DNA from: Burkholderiales bacterium
GTDB taxonomy: Bacteria; Pseudomonadota; Gammaproteobacteria; Burkholderiales; Burkholderiaceae_F
Assembly: GCA_021298875.1 (NCBI GenBank)
Contig: JAJTHJ010000120.1
Location: 1 to 12,709, forward strand
Length of the DNA stretch: 12,709 bases
Direction of reading: 5' to 3'
Positions 6,939-12,709 of this stretch are shown here, piece by piece. The notes under the pieces were generated by a model. The model was not told the origin of the DNA. It searched no databases and saw nothing but the letters and a program-made list of their open reading frames with translations. The position numbers and the translations under genes are program-made. Position 1 is the first letter of the stretch. Each line of letters begins with the position of its first letter.

Positions 6939-7106
6939 TACCCGACGCTGCGCCAGCGGACGTGAAGGATGTACTCTTCGTCGGCCACGGAGACTGCTCC
7001 CGGTTGTGGCAGCTCTGGCAGATGTACGACCGTACAGCGTCGAGGCAAACGCCAGGGTGGCGGAGCAGCCCGCCGGTTAGTGCGCCTGCCTCCGCCTATC
7101 CCTGGC

Positions 7107-7472
7107 ATGGAGTTTCAAGCGATACCAATTCTACGAATCTTCGATGAAGCCAAGGCAAAGCAGTTCTATCTGGAATTCCTGGGAATGACACTCGACTGGG
7201 AACATCGCTTCGAGCCAAATTTTCCAATTTATATGCAGGTATCCAAGGGCGATCTCGTCTTTCACTTGAGCGAACATTCGGGCGACTGCACACCGGGCAG
7301 TAAGGTTTTTGTCAACGTAAGGGATCTCGATTCACTTTATCGTGAGGTCGCCTCTCGGCCATACAAGTACAGCAAGCCAGAGATTGAGCAAGCTCCTTGG
7401 GGCGATCGGTGTTTTACAGTAATCGATCCATTTTCAAACAAGGTGCTCTTTAATGAATCGTCGGACATGTAG
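7107..7472 (+). CDS. Glyoxalase/bleomycin-resistance-like (VOC superfamily) protein
   Basis: The 121-residue product fits the glyoxalase/bleomycin resistance fold. It has an N-terminal beta-alpha unit (AIPILRIFDEAKAKQFYLEFLGMTLDW), then YMQVSKGDLVFHLSEHSGD, VFVNVRDLDSLYREV, and the C-terminal signature WGDRCFTVIDPFSNKVLFNE. This is the type often annotated 'bleomycin resistance protein' or 'glyoxalase superfamily protein'. Such proteins sequester drugs or act as metal-dependent enzymes; neither can be chosen here. I took ATG 7107 because the fold starts immediately after it, although an in-frame extension runs back to 6969 and no Shine-Dalgarno is seen. Base composition is clearly foreign: the 60-base blocks at 7201-7260 and 7381-7440 each count 26 G+C, against 45 of 60 at 5101-5160. 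That suggests recent acquisition. It is not tightly packed with the genes on either side. Confidence 0.87.
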   Translation: MEFQAIPILRIFDEAKAKQFYLEFLGMTLDWEHRFEPNFPIYMQVSKGDLVFHLSEHSGDCTPGSKVFVNVRDLDSLYREVASRPYKYSKPEIEQAPWGDRCFTVIDPFSNKVLFNESSDM

Positions 7473-7631
7473 CCATGCGTACAGTCGGACAGTGGATAGA
7501 AAAGGACCCAACAGGGCTTGGGGTCGAGGTATCTTTCGACTTAAAGTGTCGCTGCGATGCCGACGACGGTCGGTCTCGTTTATCCATGTCCCGGGGCCGA
7601 CCGTCAGCTGAAGTTTTGCGCCCGAAACGAG

Positions 7632-7651
7632 GCTCCGGCTCTCGCCGGAGC
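7632..7651. repeat. REP-like hairpin just upstream of the dehalogenase ribosome-binding site
   Basis: GCTCCGGC (7632-7639) and GCCGGAGC (7644-7651) are perfect inverted arms with a TCTC loop. The right arm plus flank, CGCCGGAGCGACGG (7643-7656), matches the CGCCGGGGCGACGG of the thiL repeat at all but one base, so this is probably a diverged member of the same family. It ends four bases before GGAG (7655-7658), the likely Shine-Dalgarno of the next gene. Confidence 0.6.
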
Positions 7652-7665
7652 GACGGAGCTGGTTG

Positions 7666-8577
7666 ATGCCTCCGCCTGCCGAAACTACGCCCCCACTCTT
7701 TACGGCTGATTTCTCCTTTGAACGCCGCCCCGGCAAAAGCATCGCGCTCGCCGTGCGTCACAACGTCGGCGCCCATCCGGATCGGCCGCCGCTGTTGCTG
7801 CTGCACGGCTTTCCGCAGACGCATGCGATCTGGCACAAGGTTGCACCTGCGCTCGCGCAGCGCTACACGCTGGTGATGCCCGATCTGCGCGGCTATGGCG
7901 ATTCCGACAAGCCGCCGAGCAGCGCCGACCACGCGCCCTACAGCAAGCGCGCGATGGCGGCCGACGTGGCGGCGCTGATGCGCGGGCTGGGCTTCGACCA
8001 CTACTTCGTCTGCTGCCATGATCGCGGCGGGCGCGTCGCGCACCGGCTGGCCCTCGATTTTCCGCAAGCGGTGCGCAAGCTGATGCTGCTCGACATCTCG
8101 CCCACCGCAACGATGTACGCGGCGACCGACATGGCGTTTGCGCGCGCCTACTACCACTGGTTCTTCCTGATCCAGCCCGAGCCGCTGCCGGAGACGCTGA
8201 TCGGCGCAGCACCGGGCTTTTATCTGCGCAACAAGCTCGGTGGCTGGGGCTCACGCGGCACGAGTTTCTTCGACCCGCGCGCACTGGCCGAATACGAGCG
8301 CTGCTTCACCCCCGCGACGATCCACGCGATGTGCGAGGACTACCGCGCCGCCGCCGGCATCGATCTGCAACACGACGCGGCCGATGAGCGCATCCAGTGC
8401 CCGGTGCACGTGCTGTGGGGCGAGCGCGGCGTGGTGAACAAACTCTTTTCGCCGGTCGCCGACTGGCAGGCCAAGTGCGCCGCGCCGGTCACGGGCCGCG
8501 CGGTGCCGAGCGGGCACTTCATTCCGGAAGAGCAGCCCGATAGCCTCTTCGACGAAGTTTCCGGATTTGCCCGATAA
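7666..8577 (+). CDS. Alpha/beta hydrolase, haloacetate (fluoroacetate) dehalogenase-like
   Basis: This 303-residue alpha/beta-hydrolase has the full active-site set known from fluoroacetate dehalogenase of Rhodopseudomonas palustris. The oxyanion motif is LLLLHGFPQTH (43-53). The nucleophile is D119 in the elbow CHDRGGR, with carboxylate-binding R120 and R123. The acid D143 is in LLDISPT, halide-pocket H164-W165 in AYYHWFF, pocket Tyr Y226 in CEDYRAAAG, and base H284 in SGHFIPEEQPD. These match D110, R111, R114, D134, H155, W156, Y219 and H280 of that enzyme. The predicted reaction replaces the halogen of a 2-haloacetate by hydroxyl, giving glycolate. Preference for fluoride cannot be proved from sequence, and epoxide hydrolase is a less likely alternative because the halide-binding residues are present. 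I chose ATG 7666 (TTG 7663 is in frame) because GGAG lies seven bases before it. No glycolate or transport genes are adjacent. Confidence 0.92.
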   Translation: MPPPAETTPPLFTADFSFERRPGKSIALAVRHNVGAHPDRPPLLLLHGFPQTHAIWHKVAPALAQRYTLVMPDLRGYGDSDKPPSSADHAPYSKRAMAADVAALMRGLGFDHYFVCCHDRGGRVAHRLALDFPQAVRKLMLLDISPTATMYAATDMAFARAYYHWFFLIQPEPLPETLIGAAPGFYLRNKLGGWGSRGTSFFDPRALAEYERCFTPATIHAMCEDYRAAAGIDLQHDAADERIQCPVHVLWGERGVVNKLFSPVADWQAKCAAPVTGRAVPSGHFIPEEQPDSLFDEVSGFAR

Positions 8578-8592
8578 GTCGCCATTGGCCAA

Positions 8593-8610
8593 GGTGGCGC
8601 AAGCGCCGCT
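8593..8610 (+). terminator. Imperfect hairpin after the dehalogenase gene
   Basis: The sequence 8594-8609 folds as GTGGCG-CAAG-CGCCGC with one G-T wobble, 16 bases past the stop. It lies in the 147-base gap between convergent genes. No T-run follows on the plus strand, so termination is only a possibility. I see nothing else recognisable in this gap. Confidence 0.22.
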
Positions 8611-8724
8611 GGCTTAGCACCGCGCCAACCTACGCAGACCGGCCGGGCACGCCGCCAAAGGGTCGGGCAATCGAGGCAAGATCGCAAGGGCTGGCATCGC
8701 CACGCAGCCGGCCCGCGCCTGCAC

Positions 8725-9375
8725 TCATTGCGGGGTGACGACGATGGTTAGCGTGTCGGTGTACGTATAGCCCGTGGAGGGAAGCGTCCGAAATCCCAAA
8801 TGCAGCTTCAGATGGTCGGTCGAGCAGGCCGCGGCGGAAGTCCGCACGAGAGAACCGGGAATGGTCGTGATGAACGAAGAGCCGTTCGCGTCGGACCTCG
8901 CGTCGAGCACGGAAGCGTTGACGTCTGTCAGTGCGACCTTGTACTTCACGAAGCTTCCGCTGCCCGCGTGCACAAGGCGAAAGGAACCGTCCCCGTTATT
9001 GCCGCCATTGCTCGAGGTAAGCGTCAGCGACGCGTTACCGCCCGTGGTTTCGACAACACAGAAGTTGAAACTGGTGCCGTTCGTGACGGCTCCCTCGACC
9101 AGCGCCGTAAAGGCATAGGTGGGCGCTCCCAGCGAGTTGTTCAACGTGACGTCCGCAAGATTCAGCACCTGCAACAGCCGCGGCGGCGGTGGCGCGTTTG
9201 CCGTTACAGCAATCGATGCGCTCGATGAATTGCCAAGCGTCCCCTGGGTTGCGGCCCCCGCGGCGGACATGCACAAGGCGGCCGTCAGGGCAACAAACAC
9301 CGAGATCCTGTCTTGGCGCGAAGGTCCACTCCGGCTGGGTTCAAGCTTATGGATTTGTGTCGGTTCAATGGTCAT
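8725..9375 (-). CDS. Secreted beta-rich protein, possibly fimbrial/spore-coat-U-like
   Basis: The product is 216 residues. A basic leader ending SRQDR is followed by a hydrophobic signal segment (ISVFVALTAALCMSAAG, 24-40) and a likely signal-peptidase site AGA at about 39-41, so export to the periplasm or surface is expected. The mature part is rich in Thr, Ser, Asn, Gly and Val with alternating strand-like patterns and a short APPPP stretch. It has only two cysteines, C106 and C184, which could form a disulfide. The C-terminus GYTYTDTLTIVVTPQ resembles the final strand of spore-coat-U-like and related pilin-type domains (often '..YTDTVTVTV'). I rate that family link as tentative. ATG 9375 is preferred over TTG 9417 and ATG 9390 because GGGAG lies eight bases upstream. 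No chaperone or usher gene is beside it. Confidence 0.78.
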   Translation of the reverse strand: MTIEPTQIHKLEPSRSGPSRQDRISVFVALTAALCMSAAGAATQGTLGNSSSASIAVTANAPPPPRLLQVLNLADVTLNNSLGAPTYAFTALVEGAVTNGTSFNFCVVETTGGNASLTLTSSNGGNNGDGSFRLVHAGSGSFVKYKVALTDVNASVLDARSDANGSSFITTIPGSLVRTSAAACSTDHLKLHLGFRTLPSTGYTYTDTLTIVVTPQ

Positions 9376-9404
9376 TAGTCTGACTCCCATCCAGAGGAAG
9401 ATAG

Positions 9405-9410
9405 ATTTTA
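9405..9410 (-). promoter_or_regulatory. Possible -10 element for the secreted-protein gene
   Basis: On the minus strand TAAAAT (9410-9405) matches the -10 consensus at five of six positions, in a small AT-rich patch about 30 bases before ATG 9375 and upstream of the GGGAG ribosome-binding site. No convincing -35 hexamer is found 16-18 bases further upstream, so support is limited. Confidence 0.27.
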
Positions 9411-9447
9411 AAGGCAACGGCGTCGCCCAAGTCGAGAAAGGCTGCGT

Positions 9448-9467
9448 AGGTCACTTCTCTCTGACCT
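9448..9467. promoter_or_regulatory. 20-bp dyad, possible operator or hairpin
   Basis: AGGTCA (9448-9453) and TGACCT (9462-9467) are perfect inverted half-sites separated by eight bases. The dyad lies about 40 bases upstream of the putative -10 of the secreted-protein gene and about 95 bases downstream of the pgl stop. It could be a regulator binding site or a 3' hairpin for the gnd-zwf-pgl transcript; a six-base arm is not strong evidence. Confidence 0.25.
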
Positions 9468-9561
9468 TGGTCAACCGGGCAAGGTTCCGGCGCCCGATCG
9501 CGATGGGTCTCCTCTGTGCCTGGCCGACGCGGCTGTGCGCCTGATGGACGCTGCAGCGCGC

Positions 9562-10275
9562 TCAGCCGCCTGGCGCGCGTGCCAGCAGGCCGGCGGCGGC
9601 GCTGTCGGCAACGATGGTTGTGTCGATCCGTGCGACTCGGCCAGCCGGGATCAAGAGGTCGGCGGCCGCGAGACGCGCGAGCATCGGCGCCTTGTCCGCG
9701 CCGGTCACGAGCCAAAGCCGACGGCGCGATCGATCGATGGCTGGAAAAGTCAGCGTCATCCGCCGCCGACCCTTGTACTCGGCGGTGACGGCAACGTAGC
9801 GGTCGGTGAGATCGAGTGCGGCGTCGCCGGGGACGAGCGAGGCGGTATGGCCGTCGGCACCCAAGCCCAGGTGGACGAGGTCGAGCGCTGGCGGCTCGCC
9901 CGCGAGCGCGGTCAGTGTGGCTGCGTATGAAAGCGTGGCGGCGTCGAGGTCGGCGGCTTCGACCGGCAGCGCATGCACTTGCGCGGCCGGGATCGGCACC
10001 CGTTGCAGCAGATGCGAGCGGATATGCGTCAGGTTGCGCTCGTCGCTGCCGGCTAGTGCCATGCGCTCATCGACCTGGAACAGATGCGTCGCCGACCACG
10101 GCAGATCGAGCGTGGCCAGCGCATCGAGCATCAACCACGGCGTGCGCCCGCCGCTGACTGCCAAGAGGAAGCGTCCGCGCGCGGCCACGGCCTGCTGCGC
10201 CTGCGCAGCGATAAACCGGGCTGCCGCGCGGGCTGCATCGAGCGCCCTGTCGCAGACGTGCAGTGCGAGCGCCAT
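9562..10275 (-). CDS. pgl: 6-phosphogluconolactonase
   Basis: The 237-residue protein is of the DevB/SOL type and hydrolyses 6-phosphogluconolactone, the product of the neighbouring Zwf, to 6-phosphogluconate. Typical motifs are LAVSGGRTP (38-46), QVDERMALAGSDERN (67-81), where the family has W/Q-x-DER, and the catalytic-region signature HLGLGADGHTASLVPG (135-150). The length matches the family. ATG 10275 was chosen because the fold starts there; the longer open frame to 10512 only overlaps zwf. The gap to the zwf stop is ten bases with no clear Shine-Dalgarno, so translation probably depends on zwf. It is the last gene of the gnd-zwf-pgl unit. Confidence 0.95.
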   Translation of the reverse strand: MALALHVCDRALDAARAAARFIAAQAQQAVAARGRFLLAVSGGRTPWLMLDALATLDLPWSATHLFQVDERMALAGSDERNLTHIRSHLLQRVPIPAAQVHALPVEAADLDAATLSYAATLTALAGEPPALDLVHLGLGADGHTASLVPGDAALDLTDRYVAVTAEYKGRRRMTLTFPAIDRSRRRLWLVTGADKAPMLARLAAADLLIPAGRVARIDTTIVADSAAAGLLARAPGG

Positions 10276-10285
10276 TGGCACGCGG

Positions 10286-11677
10286 TCAGGACGCAGCGCG
10301 CCGCGCCACCGCCGGATCGGCCCAACCGCCCGGCGGCTGCAACTGCGCATCGGCCTGCGGCGGGCCCCAACTGCCGGCGGCGTACGAATGCACGGGCGTG
10401 TCGGCGGCCAACACCGGATCGACGATGCGCCAGGCTTCTTCCACATAGTCCTGCCGCGCGAACAGCGTGGCGTCACCGGCCAGCGCGTCGGACAACACGC
10501 GGTCATAGGCATCGCGCTCGCGGGCGCCGGGGCGGTGGCTCGCCATCAGCTCGACCTGCCGGCCGACCATCTCGCCGTCGGCGTCCATCACGCTCGCACC
10601 CATCGCGATTTCCATGTCGGGGTTGATGCGGAAGCGGATGTAGTTGGGCAGCCCCTCGTGCGTTGGAAACACCTTGGGCGCGCGGCGCAGGCGCACGACG
10701 ACTTCGGTGCAGGTCATTGCCAGCGCCTTGCCGGCGCGGATGTAGAACGGCACGCCGGCCCAGCGCCAGGAGTCGATCGCGAGCTTCAGCGCGGCGAAGG
10801 TCTCGGTGCGCGAATCGGTGGCCACCCCGGGCTCGGCGAGATAGCCGCGGAACTGTCCGCGCACGATGTCGCGCGTGGCCACCGGCGCGATCGACTTCAA
10901 CACCTTGACCTTTTCGTCGCGCATCGACTCCGCATCGGCGCGCGCCGGCGGCTCCATCGCCAGGTTGGCGAGGATCTGGAACAAGTGGTTCTGCACCACG
11001 TCGCGCACGGTGCCCACCTGGTCGAAAAAGGCGCCGCGCCCCTGCACGCCGAAGTCCTCGGCCATCGTGATCTGCACGCTCTTGACGAAGCGCCGGTTCC
11101 AGAACGACTCCAGAAACGCATTGGCGAAGCGGAAGAACACCATGTTCTGCACCGGCCGCTTGCCCAGGTAGTGGTCGATGCGGTAGATGCGCGACTCGTC
11201 GAAGCAGCCGAGCAGGATGCGGTTCAACTCCTGCGCGCTGGCGCGGTCGCGACCGAAGGGCTTTTCGACGATCACCCGCGCCCCGGCGGTGCAGCCGGAC
11301 GCCGCCAGTTGCTGCACCACCGTGCCGAACTGCGCCGGTGGAATCGCCAGATAGTGCGCGGGCCGCTGCGCGCCGCCGAGTGCCGTGCGCAGCGCGGTGA
11401 AGGTGGCGGGGTCGGCGTAGTCGCCGCGCACGTAACGCAGCCGCTGCGCCAGCGCATCGAAGACCGCAGCGTCCACCTCGCCCTGGCGCGCGACGGCATC
11501 GCGCGCGCGGTTGCGCAATTGCCCGTCGCTCCAGGGCGCGCGCGCCACGCCGATCACCGGCACGCGCAAATCGCCGCGCCGCGCCATCGCGTACAGCGCG
11601 GGGAAGATCTTCTTGAACGCGAGGTCGCCGGTGACGCCGTAGAAGACGAGGGCGTCGGCGGCTTGGGCGTGGGTCAT
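10286..11677 (-). CDS. zwf: Glucose-6-phosphate dehydrogenase
   Basis: The 463-residue protein catalyses the first oxidative pentose phosphate step, glucose 6-phosphate to 6-phosphogluconolactone with reduction of NAD(P). The nucleotide-binding motif is FYGVTGDLAFKKIFPAL (12-28), a variant of the usual GASGDLAxRKL. VIVEKPFG (135-142), the active-site RIDHYLGK (166-173, H169) and RDVVQNH (225-231, H231 as presumed base) are intact, as is AEDFGVQGRGAFFD. It is somewhat shorter than the ~490-residue E. coli type. The GVTGD variant makes me expect a divergent subfamily rather than the classic enzyme; cofactor preference is not predictable. ATG 11677 has a purine-rich ribosome-binding site (GAGAGAGGGA) upstream. 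A REP-like repeat lies between it and gnd. Confidence 0.97.
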   Translation of the reverse strand: MTHAQAADALVFYGVTGDLAFKKIFPALYAMARRGDLRVPVIGVARAPWSDGQLRNRARDAVARQGEVDAAVFDALAQRLRYVRGDYADPATFTALRTALGGAQRPAHYLAIPPAQFGTVVQQLAASGCTAGARVIVEKPFGRDRASAQELNRILLGCFDESRIYRIDHYLGKRPVQNMVFFRFANAFLESFWNRRFVKSVQITMAEDFGVQGRGAFFDQVGTVRDVVQNHLFQILANLAMEPPARADAESMRDEKVKVLKSIAPVATRDIVRGQFRGYLAEPGVATDSRTETFAALKLAIDSWRWAGVPFYIRAGKALAMTCTEVVVRLRRAPKVFPTHEGLPNYIRFRINPDMEIAMGASVMDADGEMVGRQVELMASHRPGARERDAYDRVLSDALAGDATLFARQDYVEEAWRIVDPVLAADTPVHSYAAGSWGPPQADAQLQPPGGWADPAVARRAAS

Positions 11678-11695
11678 CGCTGCGTTCCCTCTCTC

Positions 11696-11727
11696 GTCGT
11701 CCCGGCCTGCGCCGGGGCAACGGCGCT
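11696..11727. repeat. REP-like element between gnd and zwf
   Basis: The core palindrome CCCGGC-CTGC-GCCGGG (11701-11716) is flanked by imperfect inverted ends (CGTCGT... and ...GCAACG). From 11703 it shares CCGGCCTGCGCCGGGGC and then, after one base difference, ACGGCGC with the right arm of the thiL repeat. It abuts the gnd stop codon and lies 18 bases before the zwf start, so it is inside the presumed transcript, where it could shape mRNA decay between the two genes. Confidence 0.72.
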
Positions 11728-12709
11728 TCAGTGTCCGCCCGCCTTTTCCGCGTGCCCCCCAAACTCCGCCCGCAGCGCGGACAGCAGCTTGTTCTGGAAC
11801 TCCGCCTCGCCGCGCGAAGAAAAGCGCGCGGCCAGCGCGGCGGTCAGCACCGGCGCGGGCACGGCTTCGTCGATGGCGGCCTTGACCGTCCAGCGGCCTT
11901 CGCCGGAGTCCGACACGCGGCCGGCAAAGGCGCTCAAGTCGCCGTCGCGCGCCAGCGCGCGTGCAGCCAGATCGAGCAGCCAGGACGAGATCACGCTGCC
12001 GCGGCGCCAGAGTTCGGCAATGTCGGCCAGCGGCAGGTCGTACTGGTAGTGCGTGGGGTCGCGCAGCGGCGTGGTCTCGGCATCGACCGTAGGGTCGGCC
12101 TTGCCGACGTTGGCACTTCTCAGGATGCCGAAGCCCTCGGCGTAGGCGGCCATGATCCCGTACTCGATGCCGTTGTGAACCATCTTGACGAAGTGCCCGG
12201 CGCCGGCCGGCCCGCAGTGCAGATAGCCCTGTTCGGCGGTGCTCGCGGCGGGGTCGCGGCCGGCGGTCGGCTCGATGCTGCCGCGGCCCGGCGCGAGCGC
12301 GGCGAAGACCGGGTCGAGCCGGCGCACCACGTCGGCCTCGCCGCCGATCATCAGGCAGTAGCCGCGCTCCAGCCCCCACACGCCGCCGCTGGTGCCGACA
12401 TCCAGGTAGTGGATGCCGTCGGCGGCGAGTTCGGCGGCGCGGCGCAGGTCGTCCACGTAGTAGGAGTTGCCGCCGTCGATCAGCGTGTCGCCGCGCGCCA
12501 GCAGCTGACGCAGTTCGGCGATGGTCGCATCGACCGCGGCGGCCGGCACCATCAGCCAGACCGTGCGGGGTGCGGCGAGCTTGGCCACCAGATCGGCGAG
12601 CGAGCCGGCGCCCACCGCGCCTTCGGCCGCCAGTTCGGCCACCGCCTGCGGCGCGCGGTTGTAGACGGCGCAGCTGTGCCCCGCGCGCAGCAGGTGCCGC
12701 ACCATGTAG
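11728..12709 (-). CDS. gnd: 6-phosphogluconate dehydrogenase, short decarboxylating type (partial, N-terminus off the right edge)
   Basis: About 327 residues are visible. The frame stays open through the window end, where YMVRHLLRAGH corresponds to the end of the first Rossmann helix, so the start and the GxGxxG motif lie outside. The internal ATG at 12705 is not the start. The enzyme oxidises and decarboxylates 6-phosphogluconate to ribulose 5-phosphate. Diagnostic motifs are DGGNSYY (12477-12457), DVGTSGGVWGLERGYCLMIGG and GAGHFVKMVHNGIEYGIM around 12200-12150, with the catalytic lysine. Then comes RRGSVISSWLLDLAARAL. The expected total of ~330-340 residues and the TSGGVWG and NSYY variants point to the short YqeC/GntZ-like group, often NAD-preferring, rather than the ~470-residue classic enzyme. 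The C-terminus ends shortly after SRGEAEFQNKLLSALR, as usual for this group. It is the first visible gene of the gnd-zwf-pgl unit. Confidence 0.95.
   Translation of the reverse strand, partial: YMVRHLLRAGHSCAVYNRAPQAVAELAAEGAVGAGSLADLVAKLAAPRTVWLMVPAAAVDATIAELRQLLARGDTLIDGGNSYYVDDLRRAAELAADGIHYLDVGTSGGVWGLERGYCLMIGGEADVVRRLDPVFAALAPGRGSIEPTAGRDPAASTAEQGYLHCGPAGAGHFVKMVHNGIEYGIMAAYAEGFGILRSANVGKADPTVDAETTPLRDPTHYQYDLPLADIAELWRRGSVISSWLLDLAARALARDGDLSAFAGRVSDSGEGRWTVKAAIDEAVPAPVLTAALAARFSSRGEAEFQNKLLSALRAEFGGHAEKAGGH

Noticed and set aside
7473..7665. Integron attC site around the VOC gene
   Set aside because: One RYYYAAC-like heptamer (ACCCAAC near 7508) is present, but I found no matching GTTRRRY core on either side and no paired inner sites.
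7475..7666. A 63-codon plus-strand frame between the VOC and dehalogenase genes, its TGA overlapping the dehalogenase ATG
   Set aside because: No recognisable protein; its C-terminal third is simply the translated REP-like repeat (RGSGSRRSDG). The TGATG overlap is suggestive but insufficient.
8578..8724. A small gene in the gap between the dehalogenase and the secreted-protein gene
   Set aside because: No frame with a plausible start, ribosome-binding site or protein-like composition; only the weak hairpin at 8593-8610.
9806..12049. A 747-codon plus-strand frame opposite pgl, zwf and gnd
   Set aside because: The product is rich in Arg, His and Ala without recognisable domains, while the opposite strand encodes three complete enzyme signatures. 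It is a composition shadow.

Overview
This window comes from a very GC-rich bacterium, most likely a betaproteobacterium (Burkholderiales or Rhodocyclales type). The case for this is the housekeeping order ribB(A)-ribH-nusB-thiL-pgpA-cinA, a RibBX-type riboflavin protein, and short palindromic REP-like repeats with a 'CCGGC-CTGC-GCCGG' core. I see no rRNA, tRNA, CRISPR array, transposase or integrase gene.

Layout, left to right. (1) 1-410, minus strand: the N-terminal part of a MerR-family regulator. It runs off the left edge and is divergent from what follows. (2) 461-2299, plus strand: a CPBP-family membrane protease and an old-yellow-enzyme (YqjM/NamA-like) oxidoreductase, 6 bases apart. 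(3) 2352-6893, plus strand: a compact seven-gene block, ribBX, ribH, nusB, a small two-helix membrane protein of unknown role, thiL, pgpA and a CinA-family amidase (pncC type). Genes overlap by 3 or 4 bases or sit a few bases apart, so one transcript is likely. It covers riboflavin and thiamine cofactor synthesis, transcription antitermination, phosphatidylglycerol synthesis and NAD salvage. (4) 6894-8724, plus strand: a less ordered stretch with an AT-rich glyoxalase/bleomycin-resistance-like (VOC) gene, a REP-like hairpin, and an alpha/beta hydrolase carrying the full active-site set of fluoroacetate/haloacetate dehalogenases. (5) 8725-9375, minus strand: an isolated secreted beta-rich protein, possibly fimbria-like. 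(6) 9562-12709, minus strand: gnd (cut by the right edge), zwf and pgl, transcribed in that order. Together they make the oxidative pentose phosphate route from glucose 6-phosphate to ribulose 5-phosphate, which is also the substrate of the RibB domain in block 3.

The most unusual feature is inside thiL. A perfect 34-bp inverted repeat with a 10-base loop (78 bp, exactly 26 codons) sits in frame in the coding sequence and adds an extra peptide to ThiL. The same repeat family recurs between gnd and zwf, and a more diverged copy lies just before the ribosome-binding site of the dehalogenase gene. The second signal is the compositionally foreign VOC gene beside the dehalogenase. I did not find a convincing new multi-gene defence or mobile system. 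Most of the window is ordinary metabolism, and the very long antisense reading frames are GC-driven shadows.
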